Origin: Thaumarchaeota archaeon CSP1-1
GTDB lineage: Archaea; Thermoproteota; Nitrososphaeria; Nitrososphaerales; Nitrosopumilaceae
Length of the DNA stretch: 64,000 nucleotides
NCBI GenBank assembly: GCA_001443365.1
Contig: LDXL01000008.1
Span: 185,687-249,686, forward strand
Reading direction: 5' to 3'
The notes under the pieces were generated by a model, which saw only the letters and a program-made list of their open reading frames with translations, was not told where the DNA came from and searched no databases. The position numbers were made by a program, and so were the translations under genes. Shown here piece by piece: positions 8,953-17,289 of the stretch; the first letter of the stretch is position 1; every line of letters starts with the position of its first letter.

Positions 8953-9031
8953 TGATACCAATCAGGAAACATGCTATCTATAAAAAATAAATCAAGAATT
9001 CCTAATCTGATATTAAAAAAACAGTCTTGTT

Positions 9032-9448
9032 TTATTTTTGGAATTTTTTCATTCTCTTGTGCTCAAATCGATCCCATGGATATACCATGTATTCATTTCC
9101 TTTGGTTTTTTGCGCGAATATGAGTTGTTTTGGATATCGTTTACCTTTTCTTGCAAAAAGTGTTGCATATACTAGGTTGTTTGGGTTTTCAACCTTTGAT
9201 AAGACTTTCTTGAAGGTATCTCCAGAATCATAAATATCGTCAACAAACAAAGAATCTGAAGTAACCTTATTTTTATCAACTTGTATTTCATTAATGTCAA
9301 GCCTGTCTGCCATCAATCTTGAGGGGACAAGACCGCCTCGAGTAATAGTTGAAATGCTATTGAATTTTTTTCCTGTTGCTTTGATTTTATCTGAAAGCAG
9401 TTTGGTTAGAGTATCAATTTCTTTCCAGCTAATAGCATCGGATTCCAT
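9032..9448 (-). CDS. Phosphoribosyltransferase (xanthine/hypoxanthine type)
   Basis: 138 residues with the type I PRTase PRPP loop LFVDDIYDSGDTFKKV at about 67-82 and an upstream TRGGLVPSRLMADRL strand. Length and C-terminal WDRFEHKR resemble bacterial Gpt-like and archaeal purine PRTases, which join PRPP to a purine base for salvage. The exact base cannot be told. Monocistronic, in a gap between the permease and the DUF6659-like gene. Confidence 0.82.
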   Translation of the reverse strand: MESDAISWKEIDTLTKLLSDKIKATGKKFNSISTITRGGLVPSRLMADRLDINEIQVDKNKVTSDSLFVDDIYDSGDTFKKVLSKVENPNNLVYATLFARKGKRYPKQLIFAQKTKGNEYMVYPWDRFEHKRMKKFQK

Positions 9449-9486
9449 TTAATAGATTTCTTGTGAGTAGTATTAAAAGTGTAAAA

Positions 9487-9864
9487 CTAGATTCCAGCAA
9501 TTTTCTTTATTTTCTTAGCGGTGGCATCTATGTCCACATCGGGATTAGCAGATACAAGTAAGACCTTGTTATCAATTGGAAAACTCATAACAACTGCTTT
9601 TTTTCTTCGAGAAGCTGAATACTCGACTTCGCCTAGGCTTTGATCAAATTCTTGTCTAGTTGAAACTCTTAAAATTAATTCCATGTAGAGTTTTCTCATG
9701 TCTGCGTCATCCTCTAAGGGTTTCATACCCTTTTTCATTCCCCCTGCAACTAAATGTCCCATAGGGTTAATTAGTCCAGCAAATCGGATTTCAGGCTCTT
9801 TGAGCAAATTCTGGCATTTTTGATCAAACATATAGTATTCGTTTGATTTTTCGACTTGAGACAT
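9487..9864 (-). CDS. DUF6659-like thaumarchaeal protein
   Basis: 125 residues from ATG 9864. The core pattern is CQNLL, IRFAGLINPMGHLVAGGMKKG, PLEDD, then LYMELILRVSTRQEFDQSLG, YSASRRKKAVVMSFPI and KVLLVSANPDVD. At least seven relatives lie in this window (10253, 14716, 16864, 23252, 32511, 35451, 37245). I read the family as small profilin/roadblock-like sensor folds (inference; the family name is from memory). The strongest conserved parts are the hydrophobic IRF-I-N-G strand and the late LLVSA strand. Function unknown. Confidence 0.75.
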   Translation of the reverse strand: MSQVEKSNEYYMFDQKCQNLLKEPEIRFAGLINPMGHLVAGGMKKGMKPLEDDADMRKLYMELILRVSTRQEFDQSLGEVEYSASRRKKAVVMSFPIDNKVLLVSANPDVDIDATAKKIKKIAGI

Positions 9865-9985
9865 GTTGTGGCTATTACAATATGAGAATAAAAACCATTG
9901 TCCAACTTTTTTGATACACAAGGGTTCACATTGTTTTCATTTTTAATTAAGAAAAGGTTATCTTTTTAGCATATTCTCTGAGGGT

Positions 9986-10258
9986 ATGAGAGAGTTTGAT
10001 GTTTTAAAGTGCAAAAATACCCACAAGCCAAAGTATTATCTCCTATACTCTACTGGGGATTCTAAAAGACCAATACAAGCTTATTTTGTCTGCGAGGACT
10101 GTTCAAATAATCCGATATACAATGATCCTAATTCGATTATACACATGGAGGAATTAAGAGAGGGTACAAGGATTACTGTTCCAAACCTCAAAGAATTAAA
10201 ATTCCCTGATGATTTTCCTGTAGATTTTCTTAAGGATAAAAGAGGAATTTATTTATAG
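9986..10258 (+). CDS. Small hypothetical protein with two CxxC/CxxH-type cysteines
   Basis: Ninety residues from an ATG. Cys at LKCKNTHKPKYY and CEDCSN suggest a possible zinc knuckle, followed by an acidic and basic C-terminal tail ending in DFLKDKRGIYL. No family recognised. A TATA-like stretch lies about 30 bases before the start. Its 3' end overlaps the opposing DUF6659-like gene by 6 bases. Confidence 0.6.
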   Translation: MREFDVLKCKNTHKPKYYLLYSTGDSKRPIQAYFVCEDCSNNPIYNDPNSIIHMEELREGTRITVPNLKELKFPDDFPVDFLKDKRGIYL

Positions 10259-10633
10259 ATTCTTGATTGATTTTTTAGGAGATTTTTCAATAATTTTTAA
10301 TATTTTAAATGGAATTTTTCCAAAATCAGCTTCTCTAGAAGAAGATACTAACAGAACGTTTTCATCAGGTAGGGGAAAACTGTAGATAATTACCTTCTCC
10401 CTGTATGATAATGAGAAACGTACTGGTCCAAATTCCTTATCGAACTCATGGCGCATTCTTACCCGGAGTGCAATTTCCATAAACATCATCTCATCTTGCT
10501 TTTCGTTTTCTAGAGGCATCATGCCCTTTTTCATGCCCCCAGCAACCAGATGTCCTCTATTGTTAATTACACGAGCAGATCGCATGTTGGGGTCTAGAAT
10601 CATGATCTTTTGGCAAACCTTGTCATAATCCAT
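10253..10633 (-). CDS. DUF6659-like thaumarchaeal protein
   Basis: 126 residues with the family pattern: VCQKIMILDPNMRSARVINN, RGHLVAGGMKKGMMPLEN, MFMEIALRVRMRHEFDKEFG, a YREKVIIYSFPL strand and ENVLLVSSSREAD. It is closest to the copy at 9487, with almost the same GHLVAGGMKKGM phrase. The C-terminal tail is lysine-rich. Divergent from the phaE-phaC operon with only 54 bases between starts, so the two share a regulatory region. Confidence 0.72.
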   Translation of the reverse strand: MDYDKVCQKIMILDPNMRSARVINNRGHLVAGGMKKGMMPLENEKQDEMMFMEIALRVRMRHEFDKEFGPVRFSLSYREKVIIYSFPLPDENVLLVSSSREADFGKIPFKILKIIEKSPKKSIKNL

Positions 10634-10687
10634 GTTCTAAATAATACATATCGATCTATTTATTGCGAGCTTTTGTAATATAATGTC

Positions 10688-11266
10688 GTGAAAAACGACT
10701 TACAAAAAGACCCAGCAGAATTTTATAAACACCTTTCCTTGTTTTGGACGGACTTGATATATCTAATGTCAAGTAAACCTCAAGCCCTAACATCTGTTGG
10801 TCCGATGAGAAATTTTTCAACAAATGCAAAAAAAATTGCTACTGAGTTGCTAGATGCAAGTGAAGATCTTGCAGAATTTAACAAAAGATTGACAGAATAT
10901 TATCAACAACTTGCCGATACCTGGGCTAATGCACAAAAAAAGGTCAATGCTAAGATACCAAAAATTCCAAACGACCAGGAACAATTTGATTCATACAAAA
11001 GAATTTGGATTGATATGTTTGATAATGATTTTACTGAGTTATTTGATTCACATAAATTTGGAGAGAATTATGGGAAACTAGTTGCTAGTGAGCTTGAACT
11101 TTCAAAGCACTGGGAGCAGATGGTAAATGTAATGCTCCAGTCTGCTAATCTACCCAACAAAAAAGAAATTGATGAGGTCTACAAAGAATTACATGCATTA
11201 CGAAAAAGAATTTCAAAATTAGAATCACAGACAAAAGAATCAAAAATAAGGAGCAAGGAAAAATGA
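10688..11266 (+). CDS. phaE: Class III PHA synthase subunit PhaE
   Basis: 192 residues from a GTG start. It has the amphipathic, aromatic-rich character of PhaE (EFYKHLSLFWTDLIYLM, SYKRIWIDMFDNDFTELFDSH, KHWEQMVNVMLQSANLP) and a C-terminal coiled coil rich in E/K. PhaE associates with PhaC to form the active class III/E-type polyhydroxyalkanoate synthase on carbon-storage granules. It overlaps the phaC start by 4 bases (ATGA), so translation is coupled. The link to phaC makes the call firm even though PhaE sequences are weakly conserved. Confidence 0.88.
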   Translation: MKNDLQKDPAEFYKHLSLFWTDLIYLMSSKPQALTSVGPMRNFSTNAKKIATELLDASEDLAEFNKRLTEYYQQLADTWANAQKKVNAKIPKIPNDQEQFDSYKRIWIDMFDNDFTELFDSHKFGENYGKLVASELELSKHWEQMVNVMLQSANLPNKKEIDEVYKELHALRKRISKLESQTKESKIRSKEK

Positions 11267-12339
11267 TAGAAGAAAATAATAGACTAGATCCAAAACTTGT
11301 AGAAGAATTTCTCAAATTTGGAAAAAATATGATAGAGGCTCCTAAGCTTGTCCCAGCACTAGATGAAATTAATTTAGAAGTTACTGAACACGAAGTTGCA
11401 TATACTGAGGATAAAGTAAGATTGCTACACTACAAACCAAGAACGAGTACGCAGATTAAGACTCCTTTGATAATTGCATATGCATTAATCAACAGATATC
11501 ATATTTTAGATATTCATCCTCAGAAAAGCTGGGTTAGAAACTTACTTGATCAAGGAATTGATGTGTACATGGTGGATTGGGGAACTCCAACAAATATGGA
11601 CAAGTATTTAGATTTGGATGATTATGTCAATGGTTACCTGGATAATTGTGTGGATTTTGTAAGAGATGAATCTGAGGTTGATAACGTTTCCTTACAAGGA
11701 TATTGTACTGGTGGAACTATCGGAACTGTTTATACTTCACTGCATCCTGAAAAGGTCAAAAATTTTGTTGCAACTGCTCCCGTCATTGATGGATGGCGTG
11801 ACACAACAGTAGTTAGCAATCTTGCAAAACATATCGATGTTGATAAAATGGTCGATTCAATTGGAAACATGCCTCCAGAATTTATGTACTATTGTTTTTC
11901 AATTCTAAAACCCTTTGAGCAAGGTATTGAAAAATATACCAATTTTTTCAGAAATATTGAAAATGAGAGTTATGTTGATAATTTCTTAAGAGTGGAAAAG
12001 TGGTTAGGCGATACGCCTCCTATTCCTGGAGAGCTTTTCAAGCAATGGATTAGGGATATCTATCAGGATAATCTTCTGATTCAGGATAAAATGTATGTTG
12101 GTGGAAAACACATTTCGTTAAAAAATATCACAATGCCAATTTTCACCCAAGTTGCAATTGGAGATCATCTGGTTTCCCCTGAATGCAGTATGCCATTACA
12201 TTATGCAGTAGGTAGTGAAGATAAAACATTGAGAGTTTATCCTACGGGTCATGTAGGAATGATTGCAAGTTCATTGTCTCAGAAAAAAGTTCTCCCAGAG
12301 TTGGGACAATGGCTAAAAGAACACTCTGAACTTAGATAA
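11263..12339 (+). CDS. phaC: Class III polyhydroxyalkanoate synthase subunit PhaC
   Basis: 358 residues, the normal length for class III PhaC. The lipase-like box is QGYCTGGT with Cys as nucleophile (near residue 150), the catalytic Asp lies in AIGDHLVSPE and the His in PTGHVGM. The N-terminal half shows the alpha/beta-hydrolase strand PLIIAYALINRYHILD, and VDWGTP precedes the first loop. The enzyme polymerises (R)-3-hydroxyacyl-CoA into PHA. It is translationally coupled to phaE and is followed by a hairpin that can end transcripts from both sides. Confidence 0.95.
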   Translation: MIEENNRLDPKLVEEFLKFGKNMIEAPKLVPALDEINLEVTEHEVAYTEDKVRLLHYKPRTSTQIKTPLIIAYALINRYHILDIHPQKSWVRNLLDQGIDVYMVDWGTPTNMDKYLDLDDYVNGYLDNCVDFVRDESEVDNVSLQGYCTGGTIGTVYTSLHPEKVKNFVATAPVIDGWRDTTVVSNLAKHIDVDKMVDSIGNMPPEFMYYCFSILKPFEQGIEKYTNFFRNIENESYVDNFLRVEKWLGDTPPIPGELFKQWIRDIYQDNLLIQDKMYVGGKHISLKNITMPIFTQVAIGDHLVSPECSMPLHYAVGSEDKTLRVYPTGHVGMIASSLSQKKVLPELGQWLKEHSELR

Positions 12340-12347
12340 AAATAGAA

Positions 12348-12368
12348 AAAAGAGAAAAATTCTCTTTT
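12348..12368. terminator. Bidirectional hairpin between phaC and phasin genes
   Basis: A 9-bp perfect inverted repeat (AAAAGAGAA / TTCTCTTTT) with a 3-base loop lies between convergent phaC and the phasin gene and is followed by T-rich sequence on the plus strand. The stem is A-rich, so it could act in both directions. Archaeal termination mostly depends on U-tracts, so the hairpin may be incidental. Confidence 0.5.
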
Positions 12369-12391
12369 GATTTTACACTTGGGATTAACAC

Positions 12392-12820
12392 CTAGTTATT
12401 TTTTGGTGTGAAGGTGCTAATCCAAGATTGTACTATGTTTTTGTTCAAATCAGCAAATGCTTTTGCATTTTCATTGAATGTCTTGATGTTTTGCTGTGCT
12501 GAATCAATTGCTGCTAGTGCAACTTTGTTTTGTACATCATAGGCTTTTACAACCTCTTCTGTGGTATCGCGAATTACTTTTAGTACTGCAGAAGGTATGT
12601 TAGTTGTAATACCTGCTTTAGTTGCATAGTCTTTTTGCAGTGCAATTGTTGAATTGATTACATTCTCTACTGCATCAAGGTACTCTTGCTGTACGTTAGT
12701 TACTGATTGATGATAACGTGGTACTGATTGCTTGATACCGCTAAAGTATTTGTCAACATTTTGCTGATATACTGCAAAGATGTCTTTTTGATTAGGTTTG
12801 GATTGTGCTGTGTTACTCAT
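12392..12820 (-). CDS. Phasin-like PHA granule protein
   Basis: 142 residues, all helical in character, low in Cys and rich in Gln/Asn/Ala: DIFAVYQQNVDKYFSGIKQS, then QQEYLDAVENVINSTIALQKDY, IRDTTEEVVKAYDVQNKVAL. This fits phasins, which coat PHA granules. A paralog with the same spacing of motifs lies at 36647. It follows the phasin-AbrB gene by 4 bases on the same strand and is next to phaEC. Confidence 0.8.
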   Translation of the reverse strand: MSNTAQSKPNQKDIFAVYQQNVDKYFSGIKQSVPRYHQSVTNVQQEYLDAVENVINSTIALQKDYATKAGITTNIPSAVLKVIRDTTEEVVKAYDVQNKVALAAIDSAQQNIKTFNENAKAFADLNKNIVQSWISTFTPKNN

Positions 12821-12824
12821 ATTT

Positions 12825-13235
12825 TCACCCCCTTTTTGATTTCTTTTCTATAGGAAGAATTACAACTTGAACCAAGTCGCCTTCCTTTAATCCGAGTGCA
12901 TCTCTTTCTGCCTCTGGAATCGAAATTCGCCCGTTGCTTCCAACAGTCGTTTTGTAAGCTCCCCATGTGAGGAAGTTTGGCATCATTTGTGCCATGTTAA
13001 ACATTTTATTCATGCCTTTTGATTGCATTGAACCAAGATTTTCCATAAAGTTTGATTGTGCCTCTACAGTCTTGTTTGAGATTTCCTTTAGTGTTCCAAG
13101 TGGGTCAAATTGTTGACTCTGAGGATTCATCATTGAGCTAAAGTTTTTCATGAATTCGGTTTGAGCCTTTCCACTTTTTTGGATCCATTCCTTGAACATT
13201 TCTGCCGGATTGTATTGGTAACTATTACCACTCAT
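12825..13235 (-). CDS. Phasin-like protein fused to a C-terminal AbrB/SpoVT domain
   Basis: 136 residues. The first about 85 are amphipathic and Met/Gln/Asn-rich (MFKEWIQKSGKAQTEFMKNF, then LKEISNKTVEAQSNFMENLG), as in granule-associated proteins. The last about 45 form an AbrB-like swapped-hairpin domain (TVGSNGRISIPEAERDALGL, EGDLVQVVIL). Haloarchaeal PHA loci have similar phasin/AbrB proteins, so it may both coat granules and regulate pha genes (inference). First gene of a leftward pair with the phasin; a TATA box 27 bases upstream indicates a leaderless mRNA. Confidence 0.82.
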   Translation of the reverse strand: MSGNSYQYNPAEMFKEWIQKSGKAQTEFMKNFSSMMNPQSQQFDPLGTLKEISNKTVEAQSNFMENLGSMQSKGMNKMFNMAQMMPNFLTWGAYKTTVGSNGRISIPEAERDALGLKEGDLVQVVILPIEKKSKRG

Positions 13236-13258
13236 AGGTAATGGTAGGAATATAGAGG

Positions 13259-13266
13259 TATTTAAA
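13259..13266 (-). promoter_or_regulatory. TATA box for the phasin-AbrB/phasin unit
   Basis: On the minus strand TTTAAATA lies centred 27 bases before the ATG at 13235. This is the standard archaeal TATA-to-start distance, so the transcript should begin at or one or two bases before the start codon and be leaderless. Confidence 0.65.
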
Positions 13267-13279
13267 CGGTTTGGTTGTT

Positions 13280-14068
13280 CTAATTTTCTAGAAAGTCTAG
13301 CACCAGTTTTGCAAATCTTTTGGGATCATCAACATATGGAGTATGACCACAATTATCCATCATATAGAATCTACAATCCTGTATACTAGATACAAACTCA
13401 TCAGCATATTTTACTGGAATAACAGGATCGTCTTCTCCCCAGATAATTAGCGTGGGCACTGATATTTTTTTTAATGATTTTGTGATTGTCTCTGCATTTC
13501 TCAAACCTAGCAATGTAGACATGAAAGCCATTTTTGCATTTGGTAGTTTCATTCTTTCAACAAAATTTTCAATTATTTTTTGATTAATTTGCCTAGCTGG
13601 ACCTGCCATCATTTGAAAAGCATTTTTTGCCACTTCTATATCTGGGTACAAGGCAGCCATCACATAGGCATCTAGTGCGGGAGTTGAATGTTTCATTATT
13701 CCAGAGGGAGAAACTAAAACTAGGTTTTCTATTACCTCTTGGTGCTGGGAAGCATATTTAGCTGTAATTTGACCTCCCAAAGAAGACCCGATAATGTTGG
13801 TTCTGGCAATTCCCAATTTTTGCAAAAAGGAGGATAAGAAATCTGAGAAAAACTCTGTAGTATAATCTACTAGAGGTTTATCGCTGTGTCCAAATCCGAT
13901 TAGATCAGGAACGATGACCTTGTAGTGTTTACTAAATTCAGGGATAACAAATTCCCATCTTTCAGCAGAGGCGCCAATTCCATGAAGTAAAACTATAGTT
14001 TTATCTGTGCCACCTGACTCTAAATAGCGAATTTTGTTTCCATCAATAGTGATGAATTTTTCTTCCAT
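13280..14068 (-). CDS. Alpha/beta hydrolase, possibly PHA-linked
   Basis: 262 residues with a full alpha/beta-hydrolase set: oxyanion HGIGASAERW (about 29-38), nucleophile elbow GSSLGG (about 95-100), acid IWGEDDPVIP and catalytic NCGHTPYVDDP. Size and cap region resemble epoxide hydrolase/meta-cleavage hydrolase and PHA depolymerase-like proteins. Position beside the phasin genes suggests a role in acyl-ester or granule turnover (inference), but specificity cannot be told. Confidence 0.85.
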   Translation of the reverse strand: MEEKFITIDGNKIRYLESGGTDKTIVLLHGIGASAERWEFVIPEFSKHYKVIVPDLIGFGHSDKPLVDYTTEFFSDFLSSFLQKLGIARTNIIGSSLGGQITAKYASQHQEVIENLVLVSPSGIMKHSTPALDAYVMAALYPDIEVAKNAFQMMAGPARQINQKIIENFVERMKLPNAKMAFMSTLLGLRNAETITKSLKKISVPTLIIWGEDDPVIPVKYADEFVSSIQDCRFYMMDNCGHTPYVDDPKRFAKLVLDFLEN

Positions 14069-14192
14069 CTATTCTAGCTGGCTACATTTTTCATATAGAT
14101 AAATTTTTGTGTAAAACGATTATAGTAAATTGTGAATTTCACCACTAAAATTTAGGTTTATGTTTTTTAACAGGTAAGAGAAAGCCCTAGAC

Positions 14193-14627
14193 GTGATATC
14201 AACAAAAATTAAAAAAATTCTTGCCCCTCTAGATGGCTCTAAAAGTTCGCTTCGAGGCTTGGATATGGCAATTGCTCTAGCCAGACAATTTAATGCAATT
14301 ATCGTTGGTATTTGTGTGATATATTCTGCCCCTAGATCAGAATTCAGAGGCGCCGGTTCTGTTGAAAAAGGGTCTTATGAAAAAGTAAAAAAATTCATGA
14401 ATGCTGCCAAAACCCTGGCTGCTCAAAATGGCATTGTCTTTGATGAAAAGATCTCTTATGGAGATGCTGGATATAATATTGTAAAATTTGCTCATAATAA
14501 AAAGAATAAAATCGACATGATTGTTATCGCTTCTAGAGGCAGAGGAGCAGTAAAGGAGATGTTTTTTGGAAGTGTTTCACATTATGTCCTACATGCATCA
14601 AACCTGCCAGTACTTGTTGTAAAATAA
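14193..14627 (+). CDS. Universal stress protein (UspA family)
   Basis: 144 residues from a GTG. It begins KKILAPLDGSKSS and ends with a slightly altered ATP motif: ASRG replaces GARG, then nine residues and GS. Loss of the first motif glycine is conservative but could weaken nucleotide binding. It is separate from the 1.3-4.6 kb Usp cluster and lies between the hydrolase and a DUF6659-like gene. Confidence 0.88.
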   Translation: MISTKIKKILAPLDGSKSSLRGLDMAIALARQFNAIIVGICVIYSAPRSEFRGAGSVEKGSYEKVKKFMNAAKTLAAQNGIVFDEKISYGDAGYNIVKFAHNKKNKIDMIVIASRGRGAVKEMFFGSVSHYVLHASNLPVLVVK

Positions 14628-14713
14628 GTTAGAAATTAAATTAGATTTTTTGAACTTGTAGATAATTAGGGCTAAAAGAATTAAAAAAATAATTAGAAAA
14701 AAAATTTCTAACT
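14627..14713. repeat. Spaced inverted repeat between convergent genes
   Basis: Arms of 11 bp (AGTTAGAAATT at 14627-14637 and AATTTCTAACT at 14703-14713) are perfectly complementary and sit at the two gene ends: one arm overlaps the UspA stop codon and the other is two bases before the end of the DUF6659-like gene. The AT-rich spacer includes T-rich stretches, so each arm could be part of a 3'-end signal. Confidence 0.45.
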
Positions 14714-14715
14714 AT

Positions 14716-15063
14716 TTATCGGAATTTACGAACTCTAGCAATTATGCCAGCATGGTTCGCTTTTGGATCTGTGGTGATATAGATAATATGATTTTGTCCA
14801 GCAGGCAGTGTAATACGCTTTACTCGATCATACTCTGCTAGAACATATTTACATCGACCAATCTTTTTTGCTAATGATTTTCTTAGCTTCCATGCACGAG
14901 CTGCCATTATCAATGATTGTCTACTTTCAGCTTTAGAAAGAGTGGTTTTGACAGTTTTTCTGTGTGCAGAAATGACTAGTTTGCCACTCAGTGATGCAAT
15001 TGTTACATAACGGATGGATTTGCTAGTCTTGAGAATCTTAGCTGCTAGTGTTGATACGTCCAT
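14716..15063 (-). CDS. DUF6659-like protein, divergent basic copy
   Basis: 115 residues from ATG 15063 (another ATG two codons upstream is possible). It matches the family in spacing (IRYVTIASLSGKLVISAHRK, SRQSLIMAARAWKLRKSLAKKIG, YVLAEYDRVKRITLP, HIIYITTDP) and is closest in layout to the copies at 35451 and 37245, which share the W-K/Q-(V/I)-R and (G)KYA-V-YEKI-R-T-P phrases. It is unusually rich in Lys/Arg, perhaps for a nucleic-acid or membrane contact. Confidence 0.65.
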   Translation of the reverse strand: MDVSTLAAKILKTSKSIRYVTIASLSGKLVISAHRKTVKTTLSKAESRQSLIMAARAWKLRKSLAKKIGRCKYVLAEYDRVKRITLPAGQNHIIYITTDPKANHAGIIARVRKFR

Positions 15064-15145
15064 TAACATTCCATTATTTTGCTATGTTAAAGGTTTTTTG
15101 AATTAGTGGTGAGATTTATCTAATAGTCACTTTCATTTCTGATTA

Positions 15146-16003
15146 GTGAAAAAGTCACCATTTTTTGCCCTGATTACTTTAGTTTCAATAATTTTTAGTG
15201 CATATCCAGCATATGGCGCAACTGTTTTTTACGCAAACGGTGCGTTTACTAAAAATGGCATAGAATGGTGTGAAGAAAATAAACCACTTTATGATTTACT
15301 GGGAGATGAGTTCTTTGAACACCACAAGCATAGTATTGAATCAAGAGTTTGTGCAAATTTGATTGAAGATCCGTTATGGAGTTATTCTGGTCCAGATAGA
15401 GTTGAAAAATTAATCGAGCAGAGTCGTTATTTTTCTGAACTAGAAATTGCTGAAAGTCGTGAAGAGGCCAAAGTTGGAGTAGTAGACCCCACTCCTGCCC
15501 AAGTACCTGGAAATAAGACTGAAGAAAAAATAGAAGAATCAGTAGAAAAACAAATAGAACAATTAGCAAAAGAACAAGTAGAAGAAACACCAAAACAAAA
15601 TGAGGTTCAAGATGTTAATGAAGACGGAGGCGGATGCTTGATTGCCACTGCAGCGTATGGTTCGGAATTATCAACAAATGTACAGATGTTAAGAGAGGTA
15701 AGAGATACTCAAATAATGAATACCCAAGTTGGTGCAATGTTTTTGTCAGGATTTAACCAATTTTACTATTCATTTTCGCCAACAATAGCAGATATGGAAC
15801 GTCAAAGTCCTGCATTCAAAGAATTTGTAAAAATTACCATAACGCCTTTGTTAACAACTCTTTCACTTCTAAATCATGTAGATATTAATTCAGAAGGAGA
15901 GATGATAGGATGGGGGATAGGAATTCTATCTCTTAATGCAGGGTTTTATTTTGGAATTCCATTTTTTGTTGCTATAAAATTAAAACGTAATTTACTGAGT
16001 TAA
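15146..16003 (+). CDS. Secreted or membrane protein with CFI-box (CxIATAAYGS) domain
   Basis: 285 residues from GTG. An N-terminal signal helix (FFALITLVSIIFSAYPAYG) is followed by an exported segment, a low-complexity E/K/Q-rich linker (about 120-150), then GGGCLIATAAYGSEL, the CFI-box core, a helical region, and a final hydrophobic helix near the C-terminus. CFI-box domains occur in archaeal and bacterial surface proteins; their role is unknown. The two Cys in the N-terminal part (WCEEN and RVCANL) could form a disulfide outside the cell. Confidence 0.75.
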   Translation: MKKSPFFALITLVSIIFSAYPAYGATVFYANGAFTKNGIEWCEENKPLYDLLGDEFFEHHKHSIESRVCANLIEDPLWSYSGPDRVEKLIEQSRYFSELEIAESREEAKVGVVDPTPAQVPGNKTEEKIEESVEKQIEQLAKEQVEETPKQNEVQDVNEDGGGCLIATAAYGSELSTNVQMLREVRDTQIMNTQVGAMFLSGFNQFYYSFSPTIADMERQSPAFKEFVKITITPLLTTLSLLNHVDINSEGEMIGWGIGILSLNAGFYFGIPFFVAIKLKRNLLS

Positions 16004-16100
16004 TTTTCTTTCTTGGAAAATTTGAGCCATGTCAGATAATCTATAAAGTAAATAGTAGACCTTTCAATTCATTTGATCATAGAATCCTTATAATTTTAAA

Positions 16101-16847
16101 ATGAACAAACATCACCATAATAATTCCTCGTGGATAATGTTAATGAAAATGCATAATTTTGGGAAAGTAAAATTGCATACAGAGTATGGGGCGTTAGGTT
16201 CAAAAGAAGATTTTCTTGATAGAGCAATAGATGCACTTTCGGTTCTAAAGATTTCAAACTCTTATCTCGAGTCAACCTTAGCCAAGGAGGATGCAAATCA
16301 GAAGACTTTGACTACATTTACAATGATAAAAAAATCCATTTTGAAAATTGAGGCATTTTTAGATAGCGCAAAACACGAAGAAAAACATTTGTCTAAAAAT
16401 CATAATGATGTCCATTCTCCAGAAAACATCAAGAAAAGATGGTTTGCATTATCAGAATTAACGAGTATGATAATACCAAAAAACTGTCCACCGAACATTC
16501 AAATCAGTTTACCAAAAAATGATTTCCAATTATTTGGAAATTTTTACAAATTAGTTGTAGTTTTTTCGAATTTAGTTGAAAACTCTATTGAAGCTATGAA
16601 AAATAATGGTGTTATCAATATTTTTGCTCGCGAAGGAACTGACTTTATAATGATAGACCTAAAAGATTCAGGCCCTGGATTCCCGCCTGAAAGTCTAAAA
16701 AAAGTATTTTCATCATTGTTTACTACCAAATCAGGCGGAAATGGGCTAGGCCTCAAGGTTGCAAAAACAATTATCGAGACACATGGTGGCACTATCTCTG
16801 TTAGAAATAATCCCACTACTTTTTCAATAAAGCTGCCAAAAAATTAA
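16101..16847 (+). CDS. Orphan histidine-kinase-like ATPase lacking an obvious H-box
   Basis: 248 residues. The C-terminal half is a GHKL ATPase: N-box LVENSIEAMKNNG, G1 DSGPGFPPES, F-box-like FTTKSGG and G2 GGNGLGLKVAKTIIETHGG. The first half is helical but has no recognisable HisKA H-x-L/R-P motif, and there is no transmembrane segment or sensory domain. No response regulator is adjacent. It may act as a kinase on a non-canonical site or as an ATP-dependent regulator. Confidence 0.85.
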   Translation: MNKHHHNNSSWIMLMKMHNFGKVKLHTEYGALGSKEDFLDRAIDALSVLKISNSYLESTLAKEDANQKTLTTFTMIKKSILKIEAFLDSAKHEEKHLSKNHNDVHSPENIKKRWFALSELTSMIIPKNCPPNIQISLPKNDFQLFGNFYKLVVVFSNLVENSIEAMKNNGVINIFAREGTDFIMIDLKDSGPGFPPESLKKVFSSLFTTKSGGNGLGLKVAKTIIETHGGTISVRNNPTTFSIKLPKN

Positions 16848-16863
16848 TGTTTTAAAATAATAT

Positions 16864-17241
16864 TTATCGAATGCCACTAAAAATACCTACTACTTTTGTA
16901 GCTAATTTTTCAATGTCTACTGAGGGATTTGCTGATACTAATAAAACAAATTTGCTAACGGGGAATGGAAAACTCACAAGCACTGCTTTATCTCTTCGCG
17001 CTGCCAGATAATTAATTGGTCCAAGGGTTTGATCATATTCTTTTCGTATTGAAACTTTAGAAACAAATTCCATAAACGATTTGAGTCTTGTTTCGTCTTC
17101 TTCTAGTGGGGTAATGTCTTTTTTGAATCCGCCAGATACTAGAGTTCCTACTTCATTAATTATGCCAGCAAATCTTATTTCATCTTCTTCAAGTAGCTTT
17201 TTACATTTATCGTCATATGCTTGATAATTAATCTCAGTCAG
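16864..17241 (-). CDS. DUF6659-like protein with non-canonical (CTG) start
   Basis: The same frame runs unbroken from the stop at 16864 to an in-frame stop at 17248-17250, and the upstream part has clear family sequence: CKKLLEEDEIRFAGIINEVG, TLVSGGFKKDITPLEEDE, then MEFVSKVSIRKEYDQTLG. Between that stop and this homologous region there is no ATG, GTG or TTG; the first candidate is CTG at 17239-17241 (LTEINYQAYDDK), about 26 bases downstream of a TATA-like AT stretch near 17262-17272. Starting at the internal ATG 17073 would delete half the domain. Length from CTG is 125 residues, equal to the copy at 9487. Confidence 0.7.
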   Translation of the reverse strand: MTEINYQAYDDKCKKLLEEDEIRFAGIINEVGTLVSGGFKKDITPLEEDETRLKSFMEFVSKVSIRKEYDQTLGPINYLAARRDKAVLVSFPFPVSKFVLLVSANPSVDIEKLATKVVGIFSGIR

Positions 17242-17289
17242 TTTAGTTCACCAATCGTAATAATATGAAAGATAAAAATCTAGCCAAAT

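Noticed and set aside
15249..15593. 114-residue minus-strand ORF rich in Leu/Val
   Set aside because: Shadow of the Glu/Lys/Gln-rich linker of the CFI-box gene on the plus strand.
17071..17073. ATG as start of the 16864 gene
   Set aside because: It would remove the conserved first half (IRFAG-IN to PLEED) that is in frame upstream.
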